DNA from: Mycobacterium lepromatosis
GTDB lineage: Bacteria > Actinomycetota > Actinomycetes > Mycobacteriales > Mycobacteriaceae
Reading direction: 5' to 3'
Assembly (NCBI RefSeq): GCF_000975265.2
Contig: NZ_CP083405.1
Location: 1,736,001 to 1,800,000, forward strand
Length of the DNA: 64,000 bases
The translations under genes and the position numbers were made by a program. The notes beneath the pieces were generated by a model. The model saw only the letters and a list, made by a program, of their open reading frames with translations, searched no databases and was not told the origin of the DNA. The stretch's first letter is position 1, and every line of letters begins with the position of its first letter. Below are positions 11,475 to 23,748 of this stretch, piece after piece.

Positions 11475-11990
11475 AGTGACACCTTATTTGAAGGAATGGC
11501 GCGTGGTCGTGCAACTCAATGCTTAATGGTAATAAGCGTGTGTTGCTGCGTGAGGGCGGCATCGGAGAAAAGTAATTATTTAGGTGGTGACCCAGGAGTT
11601 CTGGCTGTTTCCGGCGGTCGCCCATAGACACGCGGAGCGAGTGCTACCCGAGTATCAAGATTTACTGGCAGCTGCGGCCGCCGACAGCGCCGATGCACAC
11701 CTTGTGGTGCGAGTCGCGGTGAAGGTTGTTGTCGCATTAGTGGTGCAATGCCCAGAAAGCCTTAGTGTAATAAAGGATTTGCATATTGGACCACCGAGTC
11801 GGTGCGTGCTGACCGGGTCGGTTTTCGACTCAAGCACAAACTAGCGGTGCTCGTGGTATCCGTGATTCCGTTGATCGAGCTGGTGTCATTCACCTGTACA
11901 CTTGATTACGCCGTTTGCACGAGCTGGGTGGCAGCTGGCGGTGTGCCCGACGTTCGGAGATGTTGGTGCATGATTACGTCGTGCTAACCC
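11475..11990 (+). pseudogene. DUF1802 family protein, decayed
   Basis: Remnant of a DUF1802 protein, a family of unknown function. A GTG at 11475 begins TPYLKEWRVVVQ. In-frame stops follow, then LLREGGIGEK and QEFWLFPAVAHRHAERV, the latter being the family hallmark. After a further frame change come VLVVSVIPLIE and CTSWV at the usual C-terminus. Length fits a complete gene of about 170-190 codons. Stops within the first 45 codons exclude function. Confidence 0.6.
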
Positions 11991-11999
11991 GCGTCGCGG

Positions 12000-13110
12000 C
12001 TCAGGTCCACGACGCGGTCGGCCGACGGTAAGCAACAGCCGGAAGGGGTCGAACTACACTATAGGTATGGTCGGTGTCAGCTGTTGGGCCGCCAGCATCG
12101 GTTCTTGCTTGCTGCGCCTGCGCAGCGCCGAAGCCTCGCCCAGGTAAGTGTCCAACTAAGTCAACGATTCCTGAGCATTAGCGGCCAGACCTTTGGTGAG
12201 CATTTGAGTTGTGTGCCTACGGCCCGATCGTCAGCCTGACGTCGACGCCTCGGCCGCGTAGATGCCGGTACTGGTGCAGCGTTTGCTAGAGGAATATGTC
12301 TTGCTAGACTTCACCAGTAATATAGGAACCTGAATGCGGTCCAGCGCGGTGCTGAGGTTGTGTCTTTGTCCAAAACGGATCGTTGTGGTCGGAATGTGCG
12401 ACCCACGGAGCACCCGCGCCAAGCAGTGTTCTGGAGGCAGTACCCAGCGGAACGTCACCGGCGCTGTGTGCCCGCCTTCCCCCATGCTTGCAACTGGCGA
12501 TGCCGCTTCGGATGCGTTGCGGATCCTACTGGTGCGGAATCAGATTGCTCCAGCTCAGAAAATTGTTGACGGTGAACGAGCCGGTACCTTCCACTTAGGC
12601 GTGGAAATCGTGTGGAGCCGGGCCAGTTCCGTTGGCGGATCGTGCAACAACGCCCTTGGGTGAACCGTAGGTAGGATAACCCGACGGTGCCGAACCGTCC
12701 GGTGAATCAGGGCTGCTAACGGAGGCCAGGTCACGGTGTCGGCGCCGTCGGCAGCTTTGTTGATCATTGGCTGGAACATACCGCCTGCTTCGAAAGTCCT
12801 ATGCACGCTTTGCAGCACGACGTGGCGGCCGTGGGCGGCGTACAGCCTACCAAATATCAACGAGAACGGACGTCAACGATAATTGGACAGTAGATGCCCA
12901 TAAAGTCCGCGCGGACTAGCAAGGTGCTTGCGGGGCTTGATGTGATTGGTGCGTAGTGGTCGGCGACCAGGTGCATGTTGTCCGCGTATCGGGACTTGTA
13001 CTCGGCTCACGGTGTAACGGGCGGTCGACCATGGCAGTCCTCACAGTCTTCCGGCAGGGTTTTCACCTCATTGCGTGGTTAGGGGCGCACGACCTTAGGG
13101 TAAGACTGGC
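12000..13110 (-). pseudogene. CocE/NonD-type hydrolase (Rv2800-like), decayed
   Basis: Remnant of an alpha/beta hydrolase of the X-Pro dipeptidyl-peptidase (CocE/NonD) class. Read from 13110 downwards: ADHYAPITSSPASTLLVR (N-terminal region), FGRLYAAHGRHVVLQSVHRTF, EAADGADTVTW, then STALDRIQVPILLV and YRHLRGRGVDV near the low-coordinate end. Each piece is in a different frame or separated by stops. The catalytic Ser nucleophile region and the C-terminal jelly-roll are not recognisable. M. tuberculosis Rv2800 lies in the corresponding interval. Boundaries are approximate. Confidence 0.6.
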
Positions 13111-13795
13111 AGGTAGAGCTTGTAATAGAGAGATTGTTCGCCCGTTGTAGGTTGGTGGACGGGCAGTCGACGTCTGGGCTGGAATAGTAATGGCATCTGC
13201 TGGATTACGTCTTGCGGATCTTGAACGTCACCATACAGGAGTAATTCTAGAGGCTGTTGTGGTAGGTCGGTTTAATAATCCAATACTGTGCGGCGCGGTG
13301 GCCATGGATCGTGGTATCGAGGGCGTCTGTGCTTAAGCACGTCAGATGATAGCCTCGACGGCCATCTGATAGTTATCGGCGTCGTAGTGGCAGTACAGTG
13401 CGTTTTCGCGTTTGGGGGTGTGAACGCCAGTCCGAGTCGCTGTACCGCATCGAACGGGATGTCCTTAACATATGTCTAACGGGCATGGGCTGCTGGTCGC
13501 CATGATCGGGCTCGTCATGGTGGTTTCTATCGGCTCGCTGGTCGACCGGCAGCTAGGACGGTCCCAGCTGAGGTTGGCAGCGGGGCGCTCTGTGCGCCCA
13601 CTGCGCCTCCTGATGACCGTTGTGACTAACGCACCGAGCGCTCCGATCAGACGGACCCGGGTGAGCAGGGTGCTTTTCACCTACTGCGGTCCTTTGTCGA
13701 GAGTGTACAAGTTGCGTTCGTGTCGTCAGTGGGAAAATGATAACCGGTGGTTACGTGTGCAGATCAACGAGGTCGTGGCGCTAGGCTGAGCAACC
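13111..13795. other. Eroded DNA upstream of the phosphoesterase, no gene assigned
   Basis: About 680 bases with no recognisable family. A plus-strand frame of 105 codons from 13472 has one hydrophobic helix (LLVAMIGLVMVVSIGSL) and could descend from the lppV lipoprotein gene that precedes Rv2795c in M. tuberculosis, but I cannot support this from sequence. Confidence 0.35.
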
Positions 13796-14758
13796 GTGGC
13801 GAAACAGGAATCGATGTGCGGTGGAGAGCCGACGTTGTGGGCGATCTCCGACTTGCACACCGGTCACGTCGGTAATAAGCCGGTAGCCGAATCGCTGTAC
13901 CCGTTGTCGCCAGATGATTGGCTGATCGTTGCCGGCGACGTCGCTGAATGCACTGACGAGATTCGTTGGACACTTGATCTGCTACGGCGGCGTTTCGCCA
14001 AGGTGATTTGGGTGCCTGGCAACCACGAACTGTGGACGACCAACCGGGATCCGATGCAGATCTTTGGCCGAGCACGCTACGAGTACCTGATTAATATGTG
14101 CGACGAGATGGGCGTGGTTACGTCCGAACATCCGTTTCCGCTGTGGACAGAACGCGGAGGTCCGGCCACGATCGTGCCGATGTTTTTGCTCTATGACTAT
14201 AGTTTTCTACCCACTGGCGCTGACAGCAAAGCCAAGGGTTTGGCCATCGCGCGGGATTGCAACGTGGTGGCTACCGATGAATACCTGCTCTCATCGGAGC
14301 CGTACGCTACTCGCGAGGCGTGGTGTCGCGAGCGGCTCGATGTCACCCGGCCCCGTCTCGAGCAACTTGACTGGATGACACCGACCGTGCTGGTAAACCA
14401 TTTTCCGTTGGTACGAGAACCCTGCGACGCGTTGTTTTATCCAGAATTTTCGCTGTGGTGTGGAACCACCAAAACAGCTAACTGGCATATTCGCTACAAC
14501 GCAATTTGTTCAGTTTACGGCCATCTTCACATTCCTCGTACCACCTGGTACGACGAGGTGCGTTTCGAAGAGGTATCGGTGGGTTACCCGCGGGAGTGGC
14601 GGCGTCGCAAGCCGTATACCTGGCTGCGCCAGGTATTGCCTGATCCTCAGTACGCGCCCGGCTACCTCAACGACTTCGGTGGTCACTTCGTGATTACTTC
14701 TGAGATGCGGGCACAGGCCGCGCAATTCCGGGAACGATTGCGGCAGCCGCAGTCATGA
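13796..14758 (+). CDS. Calcineurin-like metallophosphoesterase (Rv2795c ortholog)
   Basis: A 320-residue phosphoesterase with the full set of metal-binding signatures: ISDLHTGHVGN near residue 18, GDVAE near 46, GNHELW near 76, NHFPL near 200 and GHLH near 240. Substrate is unknown; in mycobacteria this gene lies directly before pptT, and the homolog PptH has been reported to remove phosphopantetheine from acyl carrier proteins, opposing PptT. The GTG start at 13796 fits the M. tuberculosis start. Its TGA overlaps the pptT ATG (ATGA), so the two opposing activities are translationally coupled. Confidence 0.9.
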   Translation: MAKQESMCGGEPTLWAISDLHTGHVGNKPVAESLYPLSPDDWLIVAGDVAECTDEIRWTLDLLRRRFAKVIWVPGNHELWTTNRDPMQIFGRARYEYLINMCDEMGVVTSEHPFPLWTERGGPATIVPMFLLYDYSFLPTGADSKAKGLAIARDCNVVATDEYLLSSEPYATREAWCRERLDVTRPRLEQLDWMTPTVLVNHFPLVREPCDALFYPEFSLWCGTTKTANWHIRYNAICSVYGHLHIPRTTWYDEVRFEEVSVGYPREWRRRKPYTWLRQVLPDPQYAPGYLNDFGGHFVITSEMRAQAAQFRERLRQPQS

Positions 14759-15441
14759 TGACGGTAAGCATGTTGGTGTCATCGGTGCTGCCCGACTACG
14801 CGTCGCAGGATTTGGAATACGCGGAGCTGTACTCCGATCCACCTGGTCTTACTCCGTTGCCTGAAGAGGAACCGTTGATTGCCAAGTCGGTGTCTAAACG
14901 GCGCAACGAATTCATCACCGCTCGTTATTGTGCCCGGATTGCTCTGGGTCGGCTCAGAGTACCCCCGGTGCCCATCCTCAAGGGAGACAAGGGTGAACCG
15001 TGCTGGCCCGACGGTGTGGTAGGGAGTCTTACCCACTGCGCTGGCTATCGCGGCGCCGTAGTGGGGCGCAGTGTCGCGGTGCGTTCAGTGGGCATTGACG
15101 CCGAACCGCATGAGGTTTTGCCGAACGGCGTGCTGGATGCTATCAGCTTGCCGGAGGAGCGCAGCGAAATGCGTCGGAAGTTGCCATCGGTACTGCATTG
15201 GGACCGAATCTTGTTCTGCGCTAAGGAGGCAACGTACAAGGCGTGGTTTCCGCTGACCAAAAAATGGCTGGGTTTTGAGGACGCCCACATCACGTTTGCC
15301 GTGGACAGTCTTGGTTCGTCGGGTAGTTTTGTGTCGCGGATCCTGGTCGACGGATCAGCGCTGTCGGGCCCACCGTTAACGGCGCTGACCGGTATGTGGT
15401 CAGTCGACCGCGGACTGGTTCTGACCGCAATCGTGCTATGA
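14758..15441 (+). CDS. pptT: 4'-phosphopantetheinyl transferase PptT
   Basis: Transfers phosphopantetheine from CoA to carrier proteins of mycolic acid, lipid and siderophore assembly lines; essential in M. tuberculosis. It has 227 residues, the same as M. tuberculosis. Family motifs: VGIDAEPHE near residue 112 (metal-binding Asp and Glu) and [15 protein letters not shown] near 155-169 (catalytic WxxKEAxxK). I chose the second of two adjacent ATGs (14755/14758), matching M. tuberculosis. It overlaps the phosphoesterase upstream and truB downstream (ATGA at 15438), forming one operon. Confidence 0.95.
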   Translation: MTVSMLVSSVLPDYASQDLEYAELYSDPPGLTPLPEEEPLIAKSVSKRRNEFITARYCARIALGRLRVPPVPILKGDKGEPCWPDGVVGSLTHCAGYRGAVVGRSVAVRSVGIDAEPHEVLPNGVLDAISLPEERSEMRRKLPSVLHWDRILFCAKEATYKAWFPLTKKWLGFEDAHITFAVDSLGSSGSFVSRILVDGSALSGPPLTALTGMWSVDRGLVLTAIVL

Positions 15442-16400
15442 GCGAAAGCCCCATAGGCGCAGGAGTCGGTCCGGGAGTAGTGGTCATTGACAAGCCGGTC
15501 GGGATTACCAGTCACGATGTGGTGGCGCGCTGCCGTCGAATATTTTGCACTCGCAGGGTGGGGCACGCGGGAACACTGGATCCGATGGCCACCGGTGTGC
15601 TGGTGCTTGGGATCGACCGTGCCACCAAGATCCTGGGTCTGCTGACCGGGGCCTCGAAGGGGTACGTAGCGACCATCCGCCTCGGCCAGACTACATCTAC
15701 TGAGGATGCCGAGGGTGAATTGCTTCAGTGTGTCTCGGCTCAGCACTTGACAGACGAGGCGATCGCCACTGCGATCAGCAGGCTGCGCGGTGATATCAAG
15801 CAGGTGCCGTCGGCGGTCAGCGCTATCAAGGTTGATGGTCGTCGCGCTTATCGGCTGGTTCGCGAGGGCCATGTTGTCGAGCTGCAAGCCCGGCCGGTAC
15901 GCATTGACCGGTTAGAGGTGCTGGCTATTCGACCCGGTCCCGAAGTCGGATTAGCGGATGTCATCGATCTTGATGTCGAAGTCGACTGCTCATCGGGAAC
16001 CTACATTCGTGCACTGGCTCGCGACCTCGGCGATACGTTTGGGGTAGGTGGGCATCTGAGGTCGTTGCGGCGCACCCGGGTAGGCTGTTTCGAGCTGGAC
16101 CAGGCGCGGTCACTCGAAGACCTGGCGGAGCTACCGCGATTGAGTCGGACGCTAGACGAGACCTGTTTGCTGATGTTTCCCCGTCGTGACCTCACGGTAA
16201 GCGAGGTCGAGGCAACCAGTAACGGGCGACCGCTTTCGTCGGCCGGTATCGACGGTATCTATGCTGCCAGCGACGCAGACGGTCGAGTAATTGCATTGCT
16301 GCGCGACGAGGGCCCGCGGACCAAGTCGGTGGTGGTGTTGCGCCCGGCTTCCGTGCGAGCCAGTATTGAACGGTGCATCGCTGGGGTAATTGAAGCCTAG
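15438..16400 (+). CDS. truB: tRNA pseudouridine(55) synthase TruB with repeat-derived tail
   Basis: Makes pseudouridine 55 in the T-loop of tRNAs. The catalytic region [14 protein letters not shown] lies at about residues 44-57, with [12 protein letters not shown] and [14 protein letters not shown] further on, so the enzyme looks whole. It has 320 residues against 298 in M. tuberculosis. The extra C-terminus (about 16 residues after VLRPAS) is encoded by the 0.73-kb repeat that begins at 16353; the same bases recur at 50369. The stop TAG at 16398-16400 is therefore inside the repeat. The start overlaps the pptT stop. Core function is probably unaffected by the new tail. Confidence 0.93.
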   Translation: MSESPIGAGVGPGVVVIDKPVGITSHDVVARCRRIFCTRRVGHAGTLDPMATGVLVLGIDRATKILGLLTGASKGYVATIRLGQTTSTEDAEGELLQCVSAQHLTDEAIATAISRLRGDIKQVPSAVSAIKVDGRRAYRLVREGHVVELQARPVRIDRLEVLAIRPGPEVGLADVIDLDVEVDCSSGTYIRALARDLGDTFGVGGHLRSLRRTRVGCFELDQARSLEDLAELPRLSRTLDETCLLMFPRRDLTVSEVEATSNGRPLSSAGIDGIYAASDADGRVIALLRDEGPRTKSVVVLRPASVRASIERCIAGVIEA

Positions 16401-17083
16401 GGTGTTGTTGATTTTTGTGTGGTTGAGGGGTGTGGTGGGTTATGTGGTGGGGATCGGTGGTGTGGGTTGTGTTGGTGGTTTAGGGTTGGTCGCGGCGTAG
16501 GTGGGCTGCTTGCAAGGGCCGCCGAGTAGTTGGTGTTGGTCACCGGCCGCGACATCGAAGCTGGCGATGCTGGGGGTGCGTCTGGTGTGGCGGGTGGCCG
16601 GGGATCAGTTGCGCTTTTCTGGTGATGTGTTAGCCCGCCACGCGCACAAGTCACCAGATCACGCCGTGGATGGCTTTTATCTTCCTTCCGCGGTCGATCC
16701 CCACAAAAAGTCAAGTACTGCCCTAGGCTAGAGCACCGCCGTACGCGTCATCACCGGCTGCGAGGTCATCGACGAACTGTGAAACCAACACGGCACCAAC
16801 ACAGCCGGGGGCACACCGGCTGGCCGAGGGCCGGTGAACAAACAGACACCCCACAGCCATAGCATGCACCCGAAAGCGCCCCCAACACCCAGCGCCAACA
16901 AGATCTAGGCTAGCCCACCAAACTCCCGACCGTATCGGCCAGCGATGGCACACCAGAACACTACTTCACCTGCCACCTATGAAACCGACCAACAATTCCT
17001 GCCACAAACACCAACACCCCCGGCCACCACACAACAACAACGCTTTAGTCAGCGCTGTCGAACTTGCGAGCTCGTAGTGCGCG
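16353..17083 (+). repeat. 0.73-kb dispersed repeat, copy 1
   Basis: 731 bases nearly identical to 50369-51098 in the same orientation, differing by a 1-base indel and substitution near 16412. The left end covers the last 16 codons of truB; the right end covers the last codons of the pepN remnant. Inside, 16401-16500 is strongly G/T-rich on the plus strand and 16960-17042 is C/A-rich, giving weakly complementary ends (TGTTGTTG against CAACAACAAC). Short frames within it show no transposase motif. It separates the Rv2793c block from the Rv1598c block. It may belong to a leprosy-bacillus repeat family, but I do not recognise it as RLEP. Confidence 0.9.
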
Positions 17084-17390
17084 TTTCACCGTAGCCTGGC
17101 CCTCCAGCACCAGTCGGCGCAAGGCCGGTGGTACCCCGGACTCCGGGGCTGCTAGGAACTCTTCAGCAGCGGCGATCCCGGCGTCGCTGATGTCCCAGTG
17201 AGGATACAGGCCGATCACCACCGTTTGCGCCACTTCGCTAGATCGCCGTGTCCAGACACCGGGTATCGCAGCGAAGTAGCGCGCGGTGAACGGCTTGAGT
17301 AGCTCACCTTGTCCTGGTGCGACGATGCCCGCGATTATCGCCCGGCCTGCGGCGTTAGCCAGGGTGTCATCCTCGACCACCGTAGTAAAC
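17045..17390 (-). pseudogene. pepN: C-terminal fragment of aminopeptidase N
   Basis: About 110 codons corresponding to the end of the M1-family aminopeptidase PepN (ERAP1-like C-terminal domain). Readable parts include AAGRAIIAGIVAPGQGELLKP, FAAIPGVW, TVVIGLYPHWDIS and RRLVLEGQATVKRALRARK. The zinc-binding HEXXH domain is absent. Upstream of about 17390 the sequence changes abruptly to a plus-strand dehydrogenase remnant, so this is a truncated, displaced piece. Its last 12-13 codons lie inside the repeat and occur again in copy 2. Confidence 0.7.
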
Positions 17391-17404
17391 GCCTTATCCT
17401 TAAC

Positions 17405-17910
17405 GTCGGACTGTGGCCGTGCTGCTGCGGCTTGAGCGCCGTGTCCTGGTGGTTGGTCGGTTGTCGATCGGGCTGTATGCGGCAGCGTTTGGAGTGCACG
17501 TCGACTATGTCGACACCGACCAACAGCGGCTGACAGCCGCCGAAAGACTTGGGGTTGTGGTCCACGATTGGATAAAGGATAAAGTCGGGCAAGTCCCGGG
17601 CTCGGTATCTCGCCACTGTGCACACCTGCCGCGGATTCGGCGACGTTACGTGCTATGCGGCCAGAAGGCATCTGTACTAATACCGGGATCTACTGCCACC
17701 CCATGGTAGAGATACCGGTGTTCTCGATTATACCCCTATGGGGTGCAGTTTGTTCCTGGGCGCGTCAACGCGCGCACCGTCATCCCGCGCATTTTGGACC
17801 TGCTTGCCGACGGATGCGCTCTAGTGCCGGCCGTCGAGCGCGTGGTTTCATAGGACATCCTCCCATGAGCTTGGCCAACGATGACTGGCAAGACCGTCTT
17901 TCCCAGGATG
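17405..17910 (+). pseudogene. Zinc-type (MDR) alcohol dehydrogenase fragment
   Basis: Remnant of a medium-chain dehydrogenase. The NAD-binding Rossmann part reads RVLVVGRLSIGLYAAAFG, VDYVDTDQQRLTAAERLG. After frame changes, GRVNARTVIPRILDLLADG near 17760 and a MTGKTVF piece near 17882 represent the C-terminal end. The catalytic zinc-binding N-terminal half is missing; the gene is cut at about 17400 where the pepN fragment begins. Exact family member unknown. Confidence 0.5.
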
Positions 17911-17914
17911 CCGG

Positions 17915-18330
17915 TTTGCACCGGCTCAGGCAATGTCGCCGACGAAGACCCCGATCTGGCGTAGCTGCACGCGCATAATCCATGGCAACTGCTGACTGTC
18001 TGAGCCTTCGGAGCTGGTGGGCAGAATCTGGGGGTTTGTTGATATGCATGTCACGACAGGTGAAGTGCACGTTGACTTCGCTGGCGGCCAGCACGTTTTT
18101 GATCTAATCAGTTTTCCCTGACCTTGCGCGATTGCCAACACATCGTCTTCGCGTTAGGCGGTCACGATGATTTGGTATGGGGCTTGCCGAATTTGCGACT
18201 GTGGTGCGTAATGGTTCGTGGTTCCTGGCAGGTAAGGTGCTATGGGTGTGAGCGCCAGGTTAATGGATTTGATCTGAACACGCTCGAGCCAGGGCAGGAA
18301 CACCATCGGGACGCCTGGGGCGTTATTTGC
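17915..18330 (-). pseudogene. Deazaflavin (F420)-dependent nitroreductase-like protein, decayed
   Basis: Remnant of a Ddn-family protein, probably the Rv1598c ortholog that neighbours hisD in M. tuberculosis. From the high end: [14 protein letters not shown] region, REDDVLAIA, then KNVLAASEVNVHFTCRDMH in another frame, and PWIMRVQLRQIGVFVGD at the low end. Stops and frameshifts separate the pieces. The family usually has about 130-150 residues, which fits the span. The assignment rests on motif spacing and position. Confidence 0.5.
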
Positions 18331-18450
18331 GGTGATCCTTGGCCGACATGGCCGCTTCTTGAGCGGACTTTCCGCCATGCGGAGACAAACACGGTAGTGG
18401 CACGGTACCGGCCGGATATAGACCCGAGCTGCTCTGGGACAATGGTCGTT

Positions 18451-21555
<3,105 letters not shown>

Positions 21556-21559
<4 letters not shown>

Positions 21560-22176
21560 GAAGTAAATCGGTTGTAGTTCTGGATTACGGTTCGGGTAAC
21601 TTGTGGTCGGCGCAGCGCGCGCTGCAGCGGGTTGGTGCCGCGGTCGAAGTTACGGCTGACTTAGCTGCAGGCGCCGCCGCTGATGGGTTGCTGGTGCCCG
21701 GTGTCGGCGCGTTCGGGGCGTGCATGGCAGGTCTGCGGAAAATCGCGGCGGAGCGGACCATCGCCGAGCGGATCGTCACGGGACGACCGGTGTTAGGGGT
21801 CTGTGTCGGCATGCAGATTTTGTTCTCCCGCGGTGTCGAATTCGGCGTGGAAACAACAGGCTGTGGTCAGTGGCCGGGCGTTGTGACTCGACTCGACGCC
21901 CCGGTGGTTCCGCATATGGGCTGGAATGTCGTCAATTTCGCGCCTGGCAGTGCGTTGTTCAAGGGCCTAGATGTTGGAGTTCGTTTTTATTTCGTGCATT
22001 CTTACGCCGCGCAGCGTTGGGAAGGCTCATCCGAGGCGCTGTTGACATGGGCTACTCATCGAGTACCGTTTTTGGCCGCAGTGGAAGAAGGACCACTGGT
22101 TGCCACCCAGTTCCATCCGGAAAAGAGTGGGGAAGCTGGGGCAACCGTGCTGAGCAATTGGGTTGGGGGACTTTAA
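21556..22176 (+). CDS. hisH: Imidazole glycerol phosphate synthase, glutaminase subunit HisH
   Basis: Class I glutamine amidotransferase that supplies ammonia to HisF. 206 residues. [16 protein letters not shown] at the N-terminus; nucleophile Cys in [10 protein letters not shown] near residue 83; catalytic His and Glu in TQFHPEKSG near residue 186. It overlaps hisB by 4 bases and is followed after 9 bases by hisA. The partner hisF lies two genes downstream, separated by hisA and the impA remnant. Confidence 0.95.
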
Positions 22177-22185
22177 AGGATACTG

Positions 22186-22923
22186 GTGATGTCGCTGATA
22201 CTTTTACCCGCTGTCGACGTGGTCAAGGGTCGCGCCGTGCGCCTGGTTCAGGGAAAGGCCGGTAGCGCAACCGAGTACGGTTCAGCACTGGACGTCGCGT
22301 TGGGCTGGCAACGTGACGGCGCCGACTGGATCCATCTAGTGGATCTGGACGCCGCGTTTGGTCGCGGTTCCAACCGCGACCTGCTTGCTAAGGTGGTGAG
22401 CAGACTTGATGTGCAGGTCGAGTTATCCGGCGGTATCCGCGATGACGACTCTCTGACTGCTGCGTTGGCTACCGGCTGCGCACGGGTCAACCTAGGTACG
22501 GCCGCATGCGAGAACCCGCACTGGTGCGCACGGGTGATCGCCGAGCACGGTGACAAGGTTGCCGTCGGTTTGGATGTCCAGATCGTCGACGGCCAGCATC
22601 GGCTGCGCGGGCGTGGCTGGGAAACCGACGGCGGAGACCTGTGGGACGTGTTGGAACGCTTTGATCGCCAAGGATGTTCACGGTTCGTTGTCACCGATGT
22701 CACTAAGGACGGTGCGTTGGGCGGTCCCAACTTCGACCTGCTGGCAAGTGTCGCCGATCGCACCAACGTCCCGGTGATCGCTTCCGGTGGCGTTTCCAGC
22801 CTGGACGACCTGCGTGCCATCGCTACGCTCACCGACCGCGGGATCGAGGGTGTCATCGTGGGCACGGCCCTCTACGCTGAACGGTTCACCTTGCCGCAAG
22901 CACTGGCCGTGGTTCGGATGTAA
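22186..22923 (+). CDS. hisA: PriA: bifunctional HisA/TrpF phosphoribosyl isomerase
   Basis: TIM-barrel isomerase of histidine synthesis, 245 residues. N-terminal [18 protein letters not shown], catalytic Asp in LLPAVDVV and Asp in [12 protein letters not shown], phosphate site [10 protein letters not shown]. In actinobacteria this protein (PriA) also isomerises phosphoribosyl anthranilate for tryptophan. The trp cluster 5 kb downstream has no trpF, so the dual role is expected here. Start is GTG 22186 or ATG 22189. Intact. Confidence 0.94.
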   Translation: MMSLILLPAVDVVKGRAVRLVQGKAGSATEYGSALDVALGWQRDGADWIHLVDLDAAFGRGSNRDLLAKVVSRLDVQVELSGGIRDDDSLTAALATGCARVNLGTAACENPHWCARVIAEHGDKVAVGLDVQIVDGQHRLRGRGWETDGGDLWDVLERFDRQGCSRFVVTDVTKDGALGGPNFDLLASVADRTNVPVIASGGVSSLDDLRAIATLTDRGIEGVIVGTALYAERFTLPQALAVVRM

Positions 22924-22930
22924 CCCCACA

Positions 22931-23748
22931 ATGGATCTGTACATGTTGATGGCCGAGGCGTCGGCAATCCTTGATGCTGCGGCGAGTTTGTTCCTGGCCA
23001 GCCATCGCACACCGATTCGGCGGTCCGCAAGAGATGCGACAACTTCGCTATCGAAGTCAACATTGCCATCGACCGGCAGGTCGTCGCTGTGTTGATTGAG
23101 ATCACGGGGATCGGCGTGCACGGTGAGGAGTTCGAGGGTTCGGCCCTGGACCCACCTTGGGCGTGGGTATTGGACCCGATCGACGGCACATTTAACTATG
23201 TGGTGGGATCGCCGATGGCCGCTATGTTGTTAGCTCTGCTGTATCACGACGACTCAATGGTGGGTTTGACCTGGATGCCGTTCATCGGCGAGTGCTACAC
23301 AGCCGTTGTGGGTCGGCCGATGATGAAAAATCTTGTCCCACAATCATCACCAGCTCCCGGAGAGTGGAGCAAGGTGCTGGTCGGTGCCGGTAAGCTCAAA
23401 GGGGATTCACGCGGCTGGGTCCCCAGACGCTATCGGTTGGCTGTGGTGGAAAATCTCAGCCGAGCCTGTTTACGGTTGCGCACGCATGGCTCCACTGGCA
23501 CTGATCTTGTCTATGTTGCCAACGGAATTCTTTGTGAAGCAGTAATTATCGGTTGCTACTTTTGGTATCACGCTGCTGTCGTTGTGTTGGTGCAGGCTGC
23601 TGGCGACGTCGTCACCGATCTGGCCGGTGAACTGTGGACGCCTGCGGCGCCGTGTGTGGTAGTTGCGGCACCCAGCTTGCATAGCCAGATCCTCGATATC
23701 CTTTGTGGCATGGGCGCACCGGAGGATTACCGAGATGTATTCGGGTAA
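22931..23748 (+). pseudogene. impA: Inositol-monophosphatase-like ImpA, decayed
   Basis: Remnant of the inositol monophosphatase-family protein that sits inside the his operon of mycobacteria. The ATG at 22931 starts MDLYMLMAEASAILDAAASLF; a frameshift near 23020-23040 moves homology to another frame (VHGEEF, then DPIDGTFNY, the metal-binding motif). The second conserved motif, normally WDxAAG, reads WYHAAV, so a metal ligand is also lost. The rest is open to the TAA at 23748, overlapping hisF by 14 bases. The 3' part of 219 codons is one open frame but not credible as an enzyme. Confidence 0.8.

Noticed and set aside
16353-17083. Calling the repeat RLEP or a transposon
   Set aside because: I do not recognise RLEP sequence in it, and no transposase motif or clean terminal repeats are visible, so it is listed only as a dispersed repeat.
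18124-18450. A long in-frame extension upstream of hisD
   Set aside because: The extra 109 codons overlap the opposite-strand deazaflavin nitroreductase remnant and lack HisD similarity; the normal HisD start region begins at 18451.
23089-23748. A functional short ImpA from the second frame
   Set aside because: The N-terminal part is in another frame, and the second metal-binding motif is changed (WYHAAV), so an active enzyme is unlikely.
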